Origin: an uncultured Lachnospiraceae bacterium
Lineage (GTDB): Bacteria; Bacillota; Clostridia; Lachnospirales; Lachnospiraceae
NCBI GenBank assembly: GCA_947630085.1
Contig: CANRGP010000012.1
Location: 1 to 39,213, forward strand
Direction of reading: 5' to 3'
DNA length: 39,213 nucleotides
The translations under genes and the position numbers were made by a program. Shown piece after piece: positions 9,052 through 15,325 of this stretch. The stretch's first letter is position 1, and the number at the start of each line of letters is the position of its first letter. The notes under the pieces were generated by a model. The model was not told the DNA's origin and did not search any database. It was given only the letters and a program-made list of their open reading frames with translations.

Positions 9052-9233
9052 AAGTAGTTACATACGAATACGACAAGATGTTGCGTGCAGGTCAAATTTT
9101 GAACGACCTACATATTTTGGGCGTAAATCAGGCCCGTCTTGTTGCGGAACTGGGAAACATATTGGATTCCGGGACTCCAGGAGAGGTTTTTGAAAAGAAG
9201 AAAGAGGAGGAAGACGACGATGCCGTGGAATAG
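9048..9233 (+). CDS. 61-aa phage protein coupled to the radical SAM gene
   Basis: Not recognised. It starts with ATG overlapping the radical SAM stop (ATGA, 9048-9051), with AGGAG about 15 nt upstream, and ends 14 nt inside the fibre gene. So the three genes are translationally coupled. The product is MKVVTYEYDKMLRAGQ at its start, predicted helical through residue ~40, with a charged Lys/Glu/Asp tail (KKKEEEDDDAVE). It has no cysteine, so it is not an obvious radical SAM substrate. It could be a tail chaperone or fibre-assembly factor, or a partner of the radical SAM enzyme. Confidence 0.7.
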   Translation: MKVVTYEYDKMLRAGQILNDLHILGVNQARLVAELGNILDSGTPGEVFEKKKEEEDDDAVE

Positions 9234-10680
9234 AAAAAAATATGCAAGAATTAACTGGAAAAACCGTCCATCGACAGCGACGGCGTTGGGAGCAACGAAC
9301 CTGAATAAAATGGATCAGATGCTTAACGATGTCGATAATCAACTTGTTGAGTTTGACACGTCAAAGTTGAATGTGGATGTTGCCAACGGGATGCTGAAAA
9401 GCCTGACCATTGATACCAAGACCGGGAAGATTCAGGCGACTGAGCTGGGCGGAACTACACATGACTGGGACTTGAATCTGGAGAAGATTCCGGCGAAGTT
9501 TGAACTGTCTGAGGATGGAATCCTTACTATGACCACAGATGACGGAGAAAAATACACGGTCAATGTGGCTGAGTTAATCAAGGCATATGATTTTACGGAT
9601 TCTGATACGATAGATTTTACGAAGTCTGGGCAAGGGCCGTGGGACATTACGGCTATCGTGAAAGCCGGCAGTATTAAGGCAGAACACCTTGACCCTGATT
9701 GGAGAGAAGACGTCCAGCAGTTCAAGAATGATGCGGAATCGGCGGCGGCGGATTCTCTGCAATATTCCAAGGACTCTAAACGATGGGCGGTCGGTGATGA
9801 ATCCGTGCCGGATAGTGACACTGATAACAGCAAGTATTACAAGGAACAGGCAGAGGTGGCGAAGGAGGCGGCTGAACTTGCCCGTGATGAAGCGCAGGCG
9901 GCAACAGGGGCGGTTGTTATGGCTCCCGGAGTTCTGGGAGTAGGCAAACCCGATGATGTGACCGTGAAGGTGGACGAAGATGGAACCATCAGTATCCCCA
10001 AGGCAACCGTAGAGGCCGAAGGTATTGTAAGGGCTGACGAGAGCACCATTGCAGTAAATGACGGTACGCTTTCGCTGATTGCTACGGCCAGTCAGATTCC
10101 GGCGACAGACACTAGCGAACTTTTGCCGGAAGAAGAAAGCATCACGACCCAGAAACTCCTTGATGCGATTGCAGACCGAATTGTAAAAGAGCTTGTGACC
10201 AACTCCAAATTAACAGAAACGTTGGCGGATTATGTCACCAAGGCAATGATGTCTAACGAGGACGTAAACGATAAAAACAAGGTTCCGACAAGTGCGTTTA
10301 TCAACAGTTTGGTCACTAAAATCAATGCGAATGAGACGGCCATTAGTACGCTAAACAGCGAGACACTGGGAACGCTGGTATTCAATGAGTATGTAGAGAC
10401 GCCTCAATACTCGTATATCATTAAAATCGGTAAAATCGTGTTACTACAGCTTGATATGAACTTAAAAGATTTAACGGACGATTTCACAAATAATTTTACA
10501 AACGTCGGAATAATTAGTAATACTGACTTCTACCCAAGAGATACCTTACGCCAGACGTTGATTTCTGCTTCTGGTATCGTAGCCCAAATTTCAATAACCA
10601 CATTAGGAGAAATAAAATTCTATACAAGCGACAAAAAATTTCAATGCGGTCGGCAAAGGGTAATTTGGAATTGTAATTAA
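9220..10680 (+). CDS. Tail fibre, currently expressed form (variable C-terminus 1)
   Basis: 486-aa receptor-binding fibre. The start at 9220 (MPWNRKKYARINW) is chosen because AAAGAGGAGG lies at 9201-9210 and this is a typical fibre N-terminus that attaches to the tail. The ORF itself reaches back to 9139. The middle contains an Ala/Glu-rich coiled coil (EQAEVAKEAAELARDEAQ, about 207-225) and linker repeats. The constant part ends at residue ~378 with STLNSE. There the coding sequence crosses recombination site S1 (10344-10361), and the last ~108 residues form a swappable domain. The stop is only 3 nt from the end of the oppositely oriented silent cassette 2. Specificity probably depends on the C-terminal domain. 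Confidence 0.88.
   Translation: MPWNRKKYARINWKNRPSTATALGATNLNKMDQMLNDVDNQLVEFDTSKLNVDVANGMLKSLTIDTKTGKIQATELGGTTHDWDLNLEKIPAKFELSEDGILTMTTDDGEKYTVNVAELIKAYDFTDSDTIDFTKSGQGPWDITAIVKAGSIKAEHLDPDWREDVQQFKNDAESAAADSLQYSKDSKRWAVGDESVPDSDTDNSKYYKEQAEVAKEAAELARDEAQAATGAVVMAPGVLGVGKPDDVTVKVDEDGTISIPKATVEAEGIVRADESTIAVNDGTLSLIATASQIPATDTSELLPEEESITTQKLLDAIADRIVKELVTNSKLTETLADYVTKAMMSNEDVNDKNKVPTSAFINSLVTKINANETAISTLNSETLGTLVFNEYVETPQYSYIIKIGKIVLLQLDMNLKDLTDDFTNNFTNVGIISNTDFYPRDTLRQTLISASGIVAQISITTLGEIKFYTSDKKFQCGRQRVIWNCN
10344..10361 (+). repeat. Inversion site S1 (in the expressed fibre)
   Basis: TAGTACGCTAAACAGCGA, coding for the S-T-L-N-S-E junction. An exact inverted copy lies at 10994-11011. 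Inside it CGCT-AAAC-AGCG forms a short dyad, as expected for tyrosine recombinase half-sites. Confidence 0.85.
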
Positions 10681-10683
10681 AGT

Positions 10684-11011
10684 TTATCTGAGTAAAGCAA
10701 AATAATAACCAGTATATCTTCTTGGTTCGGCACTAACCCAAATATTAAAATTGCCAGAGGTATCAATTCCTATCCAAACGGCTTTTCCATTTGCATCAGA
10801 CGCAGTGCCTCTACCATCTGTTATTGATGGGAGGCCAGATATTGATATTTTTGCAAAGGTGTTCCCTATTGACGTGAATGTAATATCAAATCCGATGAAC
10901 ATGATTTTTTTATAAGTGTATACAGTAAATCCTGCTGTACCATCAGCCCCATTTATAAACTCAGAAGAGACATACACACGTTTAATCACTTCGTCGCTGT
11001 TTAGCGTACTA
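10684..11011 (-). CDS. Silent fibre C-terminal cassette 2
   Basis: An open frame without own ribosome binding site, pointing towards the expressed fibre. From the site codons (N-S-D-E) to the stop it gives ~105 residues, containing TVYTYKKIMFIGFDITF and a beta-rich end like fibre head domains. The frame can be read from a TTG at 11034, but that is upstream of the site and unlikely to be used. Inversion between S1 and S2 would fuse it in frame behind residue ~378 of the fibre. I see it as a stored alternative fibre end, not an independent gene. Confidence 0.8.
10994..11011 (-). repeat. Inversion site S2
   Basis: Exact 18-bp inverted copy of S1 (TCGCTGTTTAGCGTACTA on +). S1 and S2 bound a 668-bp invertible segment carrying cassettes 1 and 2. 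Confidence 0.85.
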
Positions 11012-11060
11012 GATTCAAAACATACTGTTGACAAGAGTTGACTGTTTCTTCTAAAATGAA

Positions 11061-11100
11061 AGAGCGGATGTCACGCCTCCACAGCAAATACATCCGCTCT
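11061..11100. promoter_or_regulatory. Perfect 11-bp hairpin between S2 and the recombinase
   Basis: AGAGCGGATGT at 11061-11071 and its exact reverse complement at 11090-11100, with an 18-nt loop. There is no T-run on +. On - it is followed by TTTCATTTT, so it could terminate transcription coming from the recombinase side towards cassette 2. It could also regulate the recombinase leader. Confidence 0.5.
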
Positions 11101-11117
11101 AAATCCCAGGCGCACCC

Positions 11118-11144
11118 GGAATCGGTACTATTATACCAGATTCC
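11118..11144 (+). promoter_or_regulatory. Dyad element in the recombinase leader
   Basis: Imperfect inverted repeat GGAATC-GGTA / TACC-A-GATTCC (one bulged base) followed by TTTTC. It reads either as a weak terminator/attenuator or as an operator-like palindrome 41 nt before the recombinase start. TATTATAC inside it could serve as a -10. Confidence 0.35.
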
Positions 11145-11184
11145 TTTTCGGTGTGCAACAAAAAGAAGAAAAGGAGACTAAATC

Positions 11185-12177
11185 ATGGTAAACGAAATCA
11201 GGAACAAAATCATGCTGGATCTGCAAGGCGAATTCACGCCACAGCAACTAATGATTATCGATCTGGCCATCGCAAAGGCTATGCGTGGCTATAAGATCGA
11301 GAAAGAAGAAACACTACCTTTAGTTTATCAATCCCCATTCCAGCCGGAAGTTAAAGAATTTTTTGTGCGAAAGAAAATGAAGGGATGCTCCGACGGGACA
11401 CTAAAGCGGTATCAGGAACTTTTACTGGACTTTTGCCGATGGCTGAATAAGGACATTAAGACCGTAACAGATGCGGACGTTTTGGCCTACCTTGCTTTTT
11501 GCGGGGGACGGGGAGCGAGTAACCGCACTCTGGACGGAAAACGGAGAGTGCTTACGTCGTTCTTCTCGTATATGCATGATACGGGTAAAATACCGAAGAA
11601 CCCCATGAAATCCGTTGATCCGATTAAGTATAAGGCCGAAGTAAGAAAGCCTCTTAATGACATCGAATTGGAGCGGGTGCGAAATGCTTGTCAGACACCA
11701 CGAGAAAAGGCGATATTTGAAGTCTTGTACTCTACTGGGTGCCGAGTAAGCGAAATCGTGGGCTTGAACTGGACAGACATTGACCAACAGAACAGGTCGG
11801 CAGTAGTCACCGGCAAGGGCAATCAGGAACGGTTTGTTTTTTTTAATGCCAAATCACTTTTAGCAATCGAGCGGTACATGGACACACGCGACGATTGCAA
11901 CGAAGCACTGTTTGTGTCTGAACGAGATCCGCATGATCGGCTCAAAAAAAGCGCAATCGAAAAGATAATACGGTCTATAGGAGAACGGTCTGGAATAGGC
12001 AGAAGGTTGTTCCCGCACTTGCTACGGCATACTTTTGCGACCGATATGTTGGAGCATGGTGCAAAAATCGACGAGGTATCTACACTGTTAGGACACAAGA
12101 AGTTAGAAACAACCAGAATATATGCTAAAACAAGCGTCTCTGCGGTTGCACAGGCGCATAGGAGATTTGCAGCGTAA
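11185..12177 (+). CDS. Tyrosine recombinase, probable fibre-cassette invertase
   Basis: 330-aa XerC/D-like recombinase with an N-terminal SAM-like DNA-binding domain (about 52-135) and a C-terminal catalytic domain. All catalytic residues are visible: R187 (TGCRVSEI), K211 (TGKGNQ), H278-LL-R281, H304 (LGHKKL) and Y313 (RIYAK). The start at 11185 has AAGGAG 10 nt upstream. It lies between fibre cassette pairs instead of at a phage end, and is flanked by inverted sites S2 and S3, as R64 rci lies beside its shufflon. So an invertase role is more likely than prophage integration; it could do both. A terminator follows at 12208-12233. Inversions pairing S1 with S4 or S6 would flip this gene too. 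Confidence 0.88.
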   Translation: MVNEIRNKIMLDLQGEFTPQQLMIIDLAIAKAMRGYKIEKEETLPLVYQSPFQPEVKEFFVRKKMKGCSDGTLKRYQELLLDFCRWLNKDIKTVTDADVLAYLAFCGGRGASNRTLDGKRRVLTSFFSYMHDTGKIPKNPMKSVDPIKYKAEVRKPLNDIELERVRNACQTPREKAIFEVLYSTGCRVSEIVGLNWTDIDQQNRSAVVTGKGNQERFVFFNAKSLLAIERYMDTRDDCNEALFVSERDPHDRLKKSAIEKIIRSIGERSGIGRRLFPHLLRHTFATDMLEHGAKIDEVSTLLGHKKLETTRIYAKTSVSAVAQAHRRFAA

Positions 12178-12207
12178 AGCTAGTAAAGATACAAAATGAA
12201 TATTTTT

Positions 12208-12233
12208 AGGCCGGCTTTTTAGGTGGCCTTTTT
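12208..12233 (+). terminator. Terminator after the recombinase gene
   Basis: AGGCCG ... GTGGCCT stem of about 6 bp around a T-rich loop, followed by TTTTT at 12229-12233. It would limit read-through from the recombinase into cassette 3. Confidence 0.55.
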
Positions 12234-12292
12234 GTGGTACATAGATTATTTACTTCATCTGTGCATAAATATAACGTTTGGAAAATTAAAGA

Positions 12293-12309
12293 AGTATGAC
12301 AAACAGCGA
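12293..12309 (+). repeat. Inversion site S3
   Basis: AGTATGACAAACAGCGA. It shares AAACAGCGA with S1, S2 and S4; its left half has diverged (AGTATGAC against AGTACGCT). The codons after it read N-S-D-T in the frame needed for fusion to the fibre. Confidence 0.7.
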
Positions 12310-12577
12310 TACCAGATTAACATTCTGTACTACTAATACAGATGAAAATGGAATTATTACATTGAGAGATGATTCTGGTACTGCAATGAATGTATCAAAT
12401 ACAAGGGCCGTTTTAGGGGCCACTGTAATATCTCCACAGTATGCTTATATTGACCAACTTGTTATCAATAGTGGGAATACCTGGAGAGCCAGAATATATG
12501 GGCAACAAGAAGGTGGATATAAACCGTTGCCGTCCACTGGGGTTATTGTCGCATTTTATAGGGTAATGCCTACTTAA
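12296..12577 (+). CDS. Silent fibre C-terminal cassette 3
   Basis: About 91 residues from the site codons (NSDTRLTF) to TAA at 12575. The end (GVIVAFYRVMPT) resembles the beta-strand ends of phage fibre head domains. The ATG at 12296 falls inside the recombination site and has no ribosome binding site, so the ORF is best read as a promoterless storage cassette. It points away from the fibre gene. To be expressed it needs more than one inversion, or a deletion between S1 and S3. Confidence 0.72.
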   Translation: MTNSDTRLTFCTTNTDENGIITLRDDSGTAMNVSNTRAVLGATVISPQYAYIDQLVINSGNTWRARIYGQQEGGYKPLPSTGVIVAFYRVMPT

Positions 12578-12647
12578 ATTATTCCGCTATTGTTCAACTA
12601 GCATAATATATTGGCCTTATAAATGGCCATTTTAATGCTGCGTCCCC

Positions 12648-12920
12648 TTATGTTATGTAATCAATCCTTCCCCAATTAGTGCTCCACGCACTATACCAAT
12701 AATTGCGGAAATATATTTTATCTTTTGAATTTACACTTCTCGGAAAGAATAGATGGATTACAACTCTCGTTGAAATGGCCGAAAATACAAGCAAATAACC
12801 TTCCTTTTGAATAAGCTCATCCGGAGTGTTTGTGGCAGTGTTTGTTATCCGATACACTCCGGCTGTCATAAGAGTTTGAATATCTCCACCAAACTCGCCT
12901 TTGGCCAAGCCCTCGCTGTT
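12648..12920 (-). CDS. Silent fibre C-terminal cassette 4 (knob-like)
   Basis: Read on minus from the site codons N-S-E-G-L-A-K to the stop, ~90 residues; a TAA lies directly before the site codons, so there is no independent reading. The pattern GGDIQTLMTAGVYRI ... WYSAWSTNWGR resembles the pyocin-knob type domain of fibre tips (D-L-x-T-L-x-x-x-G-x-Y ... W-S-x-W). Convergent with cassette 3, 70 nt apart. Confidence 0.75.
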   Translation of the reverse strand, partial: NSEGLAKGEFGGDIQTLMTAGVYRITNTATNTPDELIQKEGYLLVFSAISTRVVIHLFFPRSVNSKDKIYFRNYWYSAWSTNWGRIDYIT

Positions 12921-12921
12921 T
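12913..12921 (-). repeat. Inversion site S4 (core)
   Basis: AAACAGCGA on minus, identical to the core of S1 to S3; the bases upstream (CTTTA) differ. It pairs with S3 around cassettes 3 and 4. Confidence 0.65.
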
Positions 12922-12975
12922 TAAAGAAAAGAAGATTTTATAATCATGCAAAGATATGTATTTTATGCAAGTCTA

Positions 12976-12989
12976 CAAAGCAGCGAGAT
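12976..12989 (+). repeat. Inversion site S5
   Basis: CAAAGCAGCGAGAT, differing from the S1 core at one base (AAG for AAA before CAGCGA... in the core alignment). It is identical over 14 bp to the inverted copy S6. Confidence 0.7.
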
Positions 12990-13284
12990 GAGTTTTAATA
13001 TCAATCCATCAAATTGGGATAGTATTGTTGGCACGGGTACCAACAACAAAATAATTGTGTCAACAATTAGTACTACATCTCTGCCAACTGGATCCCCCAA
13101 AGACGCTTATCCATATGGAGTATTATTAACTATTTGTAGCTCTAATTGGTCTAGTAATTGGGCTCGCTGGACAACCATTCAAATATACACCCCTCATGCC
13201 CAAGACCATATATTTGTGCGCTCCCTAGGTGATACTAATGGTTGGAGAAAAATCACGGGAGAAATGGTGGAATTTAATCAATAA
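12976..13284 (+). CDS. Silent fibre C-terminal cassette 5 (knob-like)
   Basis: From the site codons S-S-E-M to TAA at 13282 it gives ~101 residues (SFNINPSNWDSIVG ... NGWRKITGEMVEFNQ). The composition and W-rich strand pattern resemble pyocin-knob-like fibre tips. The open frame begins further upstream (ATG 12946) but that part lies outside the site and lacks a ribosome binding site. Convergent with cassette 6, about 32 nt between stops. Confidence 0.74.
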   Translation, partial: QSSEMSFNINPSNWDSIVGTGTNNKIIVSTISTTSLPTGSPKDAYPYGVLLTICSSNWSSNWARWTTIQIYTPHAQDHIFVRSLGDTNGWRKITGEMVEFNQ

Positions 13285-13316
13285 AATTTATAAATTATTT
13301 ATCATGACAGCATTTA

Positions 13317-13580
13317 TTATTGTAAATTACTTTTCCATTCTCCCCAGGCAGCACTTCGATTATCACGATGACGGATTTTAATTTCGCAACCACGGACACT
13401 AATGGCAATTTGATTATGAGAATATGTTGTTCCCCCAGTTGCTATAACCACATAATGATCTTTTTCAAATGGAGGGTTGGGTGTATTACCGGAATACCCG
13501 TTAATCCAATGCAATCCCGCCGGCAATGTATCGAGGTGATCTTGAGTTAAATTGTTTCCATAATTGATCTCGCTGCTTTG
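13317..13580 (-). CDS. Silent fibre C-terminal cassette 6 (knob-like)
   Basis: Read on minus from S-S-E-I at the site through LTQDHLDTLPAGLHWING to ...WGEWKSNLQ, ~86 residues. LDTLPAG and the final WGEW pattern fit the knob/tip domain of fibres. A start at the internal TTG would lose the N-terminal third of the domain, which supports reading it as a cassette rather than a gene. Confidence 0.76.
   Translation of the reverse strand, partial: QSSEINYGNNLTQDHLDTLPAGLHWINGYSGNTPNPPFEKDHYVVIATGGTTYSHNQIAISVRGCEIKIRHRDNRSAAWGEWKSNLQ
13567..13580 (-). repeat. Inversion site S6
   Basis: ATCTCGCTGCTTTG on +, the exact inverted partner of S5 over 14 bp. It marks the right end of the cassette array; normal tail genes follow. 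Confidence 0.7.
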
Positions 13581-13636
13581 AGGACATATAACGAATATTG
13601 CGCAACACCATTTTGCATATAAATACGAAAATTCTA

Positions 13637-13656
13637 GGTCGGAATTCCCGGCCTTT
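13637..13656 (+). terminator. Weak terminator after the cassette array
   Basis: GGTCGG / CCGGCC stem (one G-U pair), 5-nt loop, followed by TTTCATT. It separates the array from the following gene. Confidence 0.4.
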
Positions 13657-13712
13657 CATTATAAAAGCACGCATAAAAACATGGCCGTTTATTCGGCAGA
13701 AAGGAGTTTTAA

Positions 13713-14126
13713 ATGGAAAAAGTAAAATTTGGGGAAGGATCCGTATATGACCTAGTGGTCAACGGTGTATCTTTCGACGAGGAAAAAGCTCGGTTAACAT
13801 TTCTTTCGGGCGAAAAAACTTATGAACAAGTCGAAGCTGATGTGACAGGTTGCTCCAGAATTGAAGTTTTGGATACGTCTGGCGAGGTTATGGAGGCACG
13901 TTCCGGATATGTCTATCTGGACAGCCTTATGAAAAAGAAGGACTACATCATCGGTATTGAGCAGATTGAGGACGGCACAGACGAGAATGGCGATACCATC
14001 TATCTGAACCATGATGTAACCGGAACAGTCATGATCGCCGTGTTGAAAAAGGCAGATATGCGCAAACAAGTAGATGATTTGCAGGAAACCGTGGATATGC
14101 TTATTATGGAGAGTTTGGAGGTGTAA
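13713..14126 (+). CDS. Phage tail accessory protein, unknown family
   Basis: 137-aa protein with AAAGGAG 8 nt before the start. The N-terminal ~110 residues are beta-rich and acidic (VNGVSFDEEKARLTF; GTDENGDTIYLNHDVTG). The last ~25 residues form a helix (KKADMRKQVDDLQETVDMLI) that looks like an oligomerising coiled coil. It lies between the fibre array and the XkdX-like gene, the place of XkdW-like or baseplate-accessory proteins in Bacillus-type phages. It may bridge fibre and tail, but this rests on position only. Confidence 0.7.
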   Translation: MEKVKFGEGSVYDLVVNGVSFDEEKARLTFLSGEKTYEQVEADVTGCSRIEVLDTSGEVMEARSGYVYLDSLMKKKDYIIGIEQIEDGTDENGDTIYLNHDVTGTVMIAVLKKADMRKQVDDLQETVDMLIMESLEV

Positions 14127-14128
14127 CT

Positions 14129-14248
14129 ATGTATAACACGCTGAAAAGATTGTATCAGTCCGGGAAACTGGATGAGAAAGGGTTAGAAAATGCAGTCACC
14201 AAGGGATGGATTACTGAGAAACAAAAGCAGGAAATTATGGGCAAGTAG
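14129..14248 (+). CDS. XkdX-like small phage protein
   Basis: 39-aa protein MYNTLKRLYQSGKLDEKGLE... It matches the XkdX family, short proteins found after fibre genes in many Firmicutes phages: initial aromatic residue, LYxxGKLxxxxLxxAVxKGWITxxQKxEI pattern. GGAGG lies 8 nt upstream and it begins directly after the preceding stop. Function is unknown. Confidence 0.85.
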   Translation: MYNTLKRLYQSGKLDEKGLENAVTKGWITEKQKQEIMGK

Positions 14249-14309
14249 AGAGGCGGTGATCCGGCTATCTCCCGTCCACAGGGTAAGAGCGGAATGGCTA
14301 GTATTGACA

Positions 14310-14335
14310 GGGCAGGCTTCGGCTTGCCCCTTTTT
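14310..14335 (+). terminator. Terminator between XkdX-like gene and endolysin
   Basis: GGGCAGGC-TTCG-GCTTGCCC stem with a TTCG tetraloop and a single G-U pair, then TTTTT at 14331-14335. It ends just before the endolysin ribosome binding site (GGAGG 14341-14345), so endolysin needs read-through or its own promoter. Confidence 0.75.
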
Positions 14336-14353
14336 GATTTGGAGGCAAAGATT

Positions 14354-15199
14354 ATGGGAACGTTACAAGGATTGATCGCCCGCGCATATGCGGAACAGGG
14401 ATATATTGAAAAGGCTTCAAATTCTAACCTTGACTCTAAGAGCACTAATAAGGGTGACAACAACTACACAAAATACTCCAGAGATGTAAACAATGCCGGA
14501 CTGGTGGGGTGCCAGGGGCAACCGTGGTGCTGTACTTATCAATTCTGGCTGGAAATGCAGGAATTTGGCGTGGAGAAAGCATTGGAACATTGGCATATGA
14601 CAAAAAAGACCTACGTGGGCTATAACTGTTTTTCCACATATAATGCTTTTAATGCTGACGGTAAGACAGGGAAGGAGCTTAGATTAGGTGCAGTCGCGAT
14701 ATTTACATTTTCCCATGCCGGTCGTGTTGTAAAGATCTACGAGAAGAATGGCAAGAGGTATTGGGACTGCGCCGAGGGAAATACATCATCTAATCTGTCT
14801 GAAAGAAATGGCGGTCAGGTTGTCATTAAACAGAGAGAATGGAATGATCCGTCAGTAAAGGGCTTTTGCTACATAGACTATGAACTACAGCCCGAGTCGA
14901 AGAAGGAAGGATGGAAACAGGCGGCCGACGGTAAACACTGGTGGTATCAGTATGCGGACGGTACATATCCTGCCGGCGAGTTTGCCTATCTGAAAGAAGC
15001 AACCGGAGGTACGTCTGGATGGTATCTGTTTGACAATAATGGGTATATGCTGACCGGGGCGCAGATCGCTCCAGATGGGAAAATGTATTACCTCTGCGAC
15101 GCGCCGGGGATTGATGAGGGCAAGTGCATGGTTACTGATGACCAGGGGGCGCTGAAAATCGCTGAATGGGACAAGGCAAATAACAGGTATGTGATATGA
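14354..15199 (+). CDS. Endolysin: CHAP-like domain plus cell-wall-binding repeats
   Basis: 281-aa lysis enzyme. The start at 14354 is chosen for GGAGG 8 nt upstream; the in-frame ATG at 14294 precedes the terminator hairpin. N-terminal CHAP-type peptidoglycan hydrolase: catalytic Cys59 or 60 (QPWCCTYQ), His121 (FSHAGRV) and the E141-G-N motif. The C-terminal part (~186-260) has two GW-type wall-binding repeats (GWKQAADGKHWWYQ; GWYLFDNNGYMLTG) like choline-binding modules. It has no signal peptide, so it needs a holin, but no holin candidate is visible beside it. It is the last phage gene before the host junction. Confidence 0.88.
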   Translation: MGTLQGLIARAYAEQGYIEKASNSNLDSKSTNKGDNNYTKYSRDVNNAGLVGCQGQPWCCTYQFWLEMQEFGVEKALEHWHMTKKTYVGYNCFSTYNAFNADGKTGKELRLGAVAIFTFSHAGRVVKIYEKNGKRYWDCAEGNTSSNLSERNGGQVVIKQREWNDPSVKGFCYIDYELQPESKKEGWKQAADGKHWWYQYADGTYPAGEFAYLKEATGGTSGWYLFDNNGYMLTGAQIAPDGKMYYLCDAPGIDEGKCMVTDDQGALKIAEWDKANNRYVI

Positions 15200-15205
15200 T
15201 GGATG

Positions 15206-15236
15206 AGGCCCGGGAGTTCTTCTCTCGGGCCTTTTT
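15206..15236 (+). terminator. Terminator after the endolysin
   Basis: AGGCCCGGGAG / CTCTCGGGCCT stem (one G-U pair), followed by TTTTT at 15232-15236. It marks the end of the phage late transcript. Confidence 0.88.
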
Positions 15237-15258
15237 CGTGTTGCATTTCGTGTTGCAT
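15235..15258 (+). repeat. Tandem 12-bp direct repeat at the phage end
   Basis: TTCGTGTTGCAT occurs twice without a gap (15235-15246, 15247-15258). Short direct repeats next to a prophage end are typical of integrase arm-binding sites, which is the inference here. An inverted TACAACAT follows at 15269-15276. Confidence 0.55.
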
Positions 15259-15269
15259 AAGTGTATAAT
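15241..15269 (+). promoter_or_regulatory. Candidate promoter reading out of the phage into the uvrA remnant
   Basis: TTGCAT at 15241-15246, 17-nt spacer, consensus TATAAT at 15264-15269. It overlaps the 12-bp repeats. It would transcribe the truncated UvrA-like frame that begins at 15326. Confidence 0.4.
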
Positions 15270-15325
15270 ACAACATAATTTTACTGGTTTTATGAGAATA
15301 ATTACAGTATTTCAGACAATAGAAA

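Noticed and set aside
11185-12177. Recombinase as the prophage integrase
   Set aside because: Not excluded, but its place between fibre cassettes with inverted sites on both sides makes an invertase role more likely; integrases usually lie at the phage end near att.
12807-12998. 63-aa + frame across sites S4 and S5
   Set aside because: Antisense to cassette 4 and without ribosome binding site; explained by the cassette array.
9220-13580. Diversity-generating retroelement for fibre variation
   Set aside because: No reverse transcriptase, no template/variable repeat pair with A-specific changes; the silent ends differ wholly rather than by point changes.
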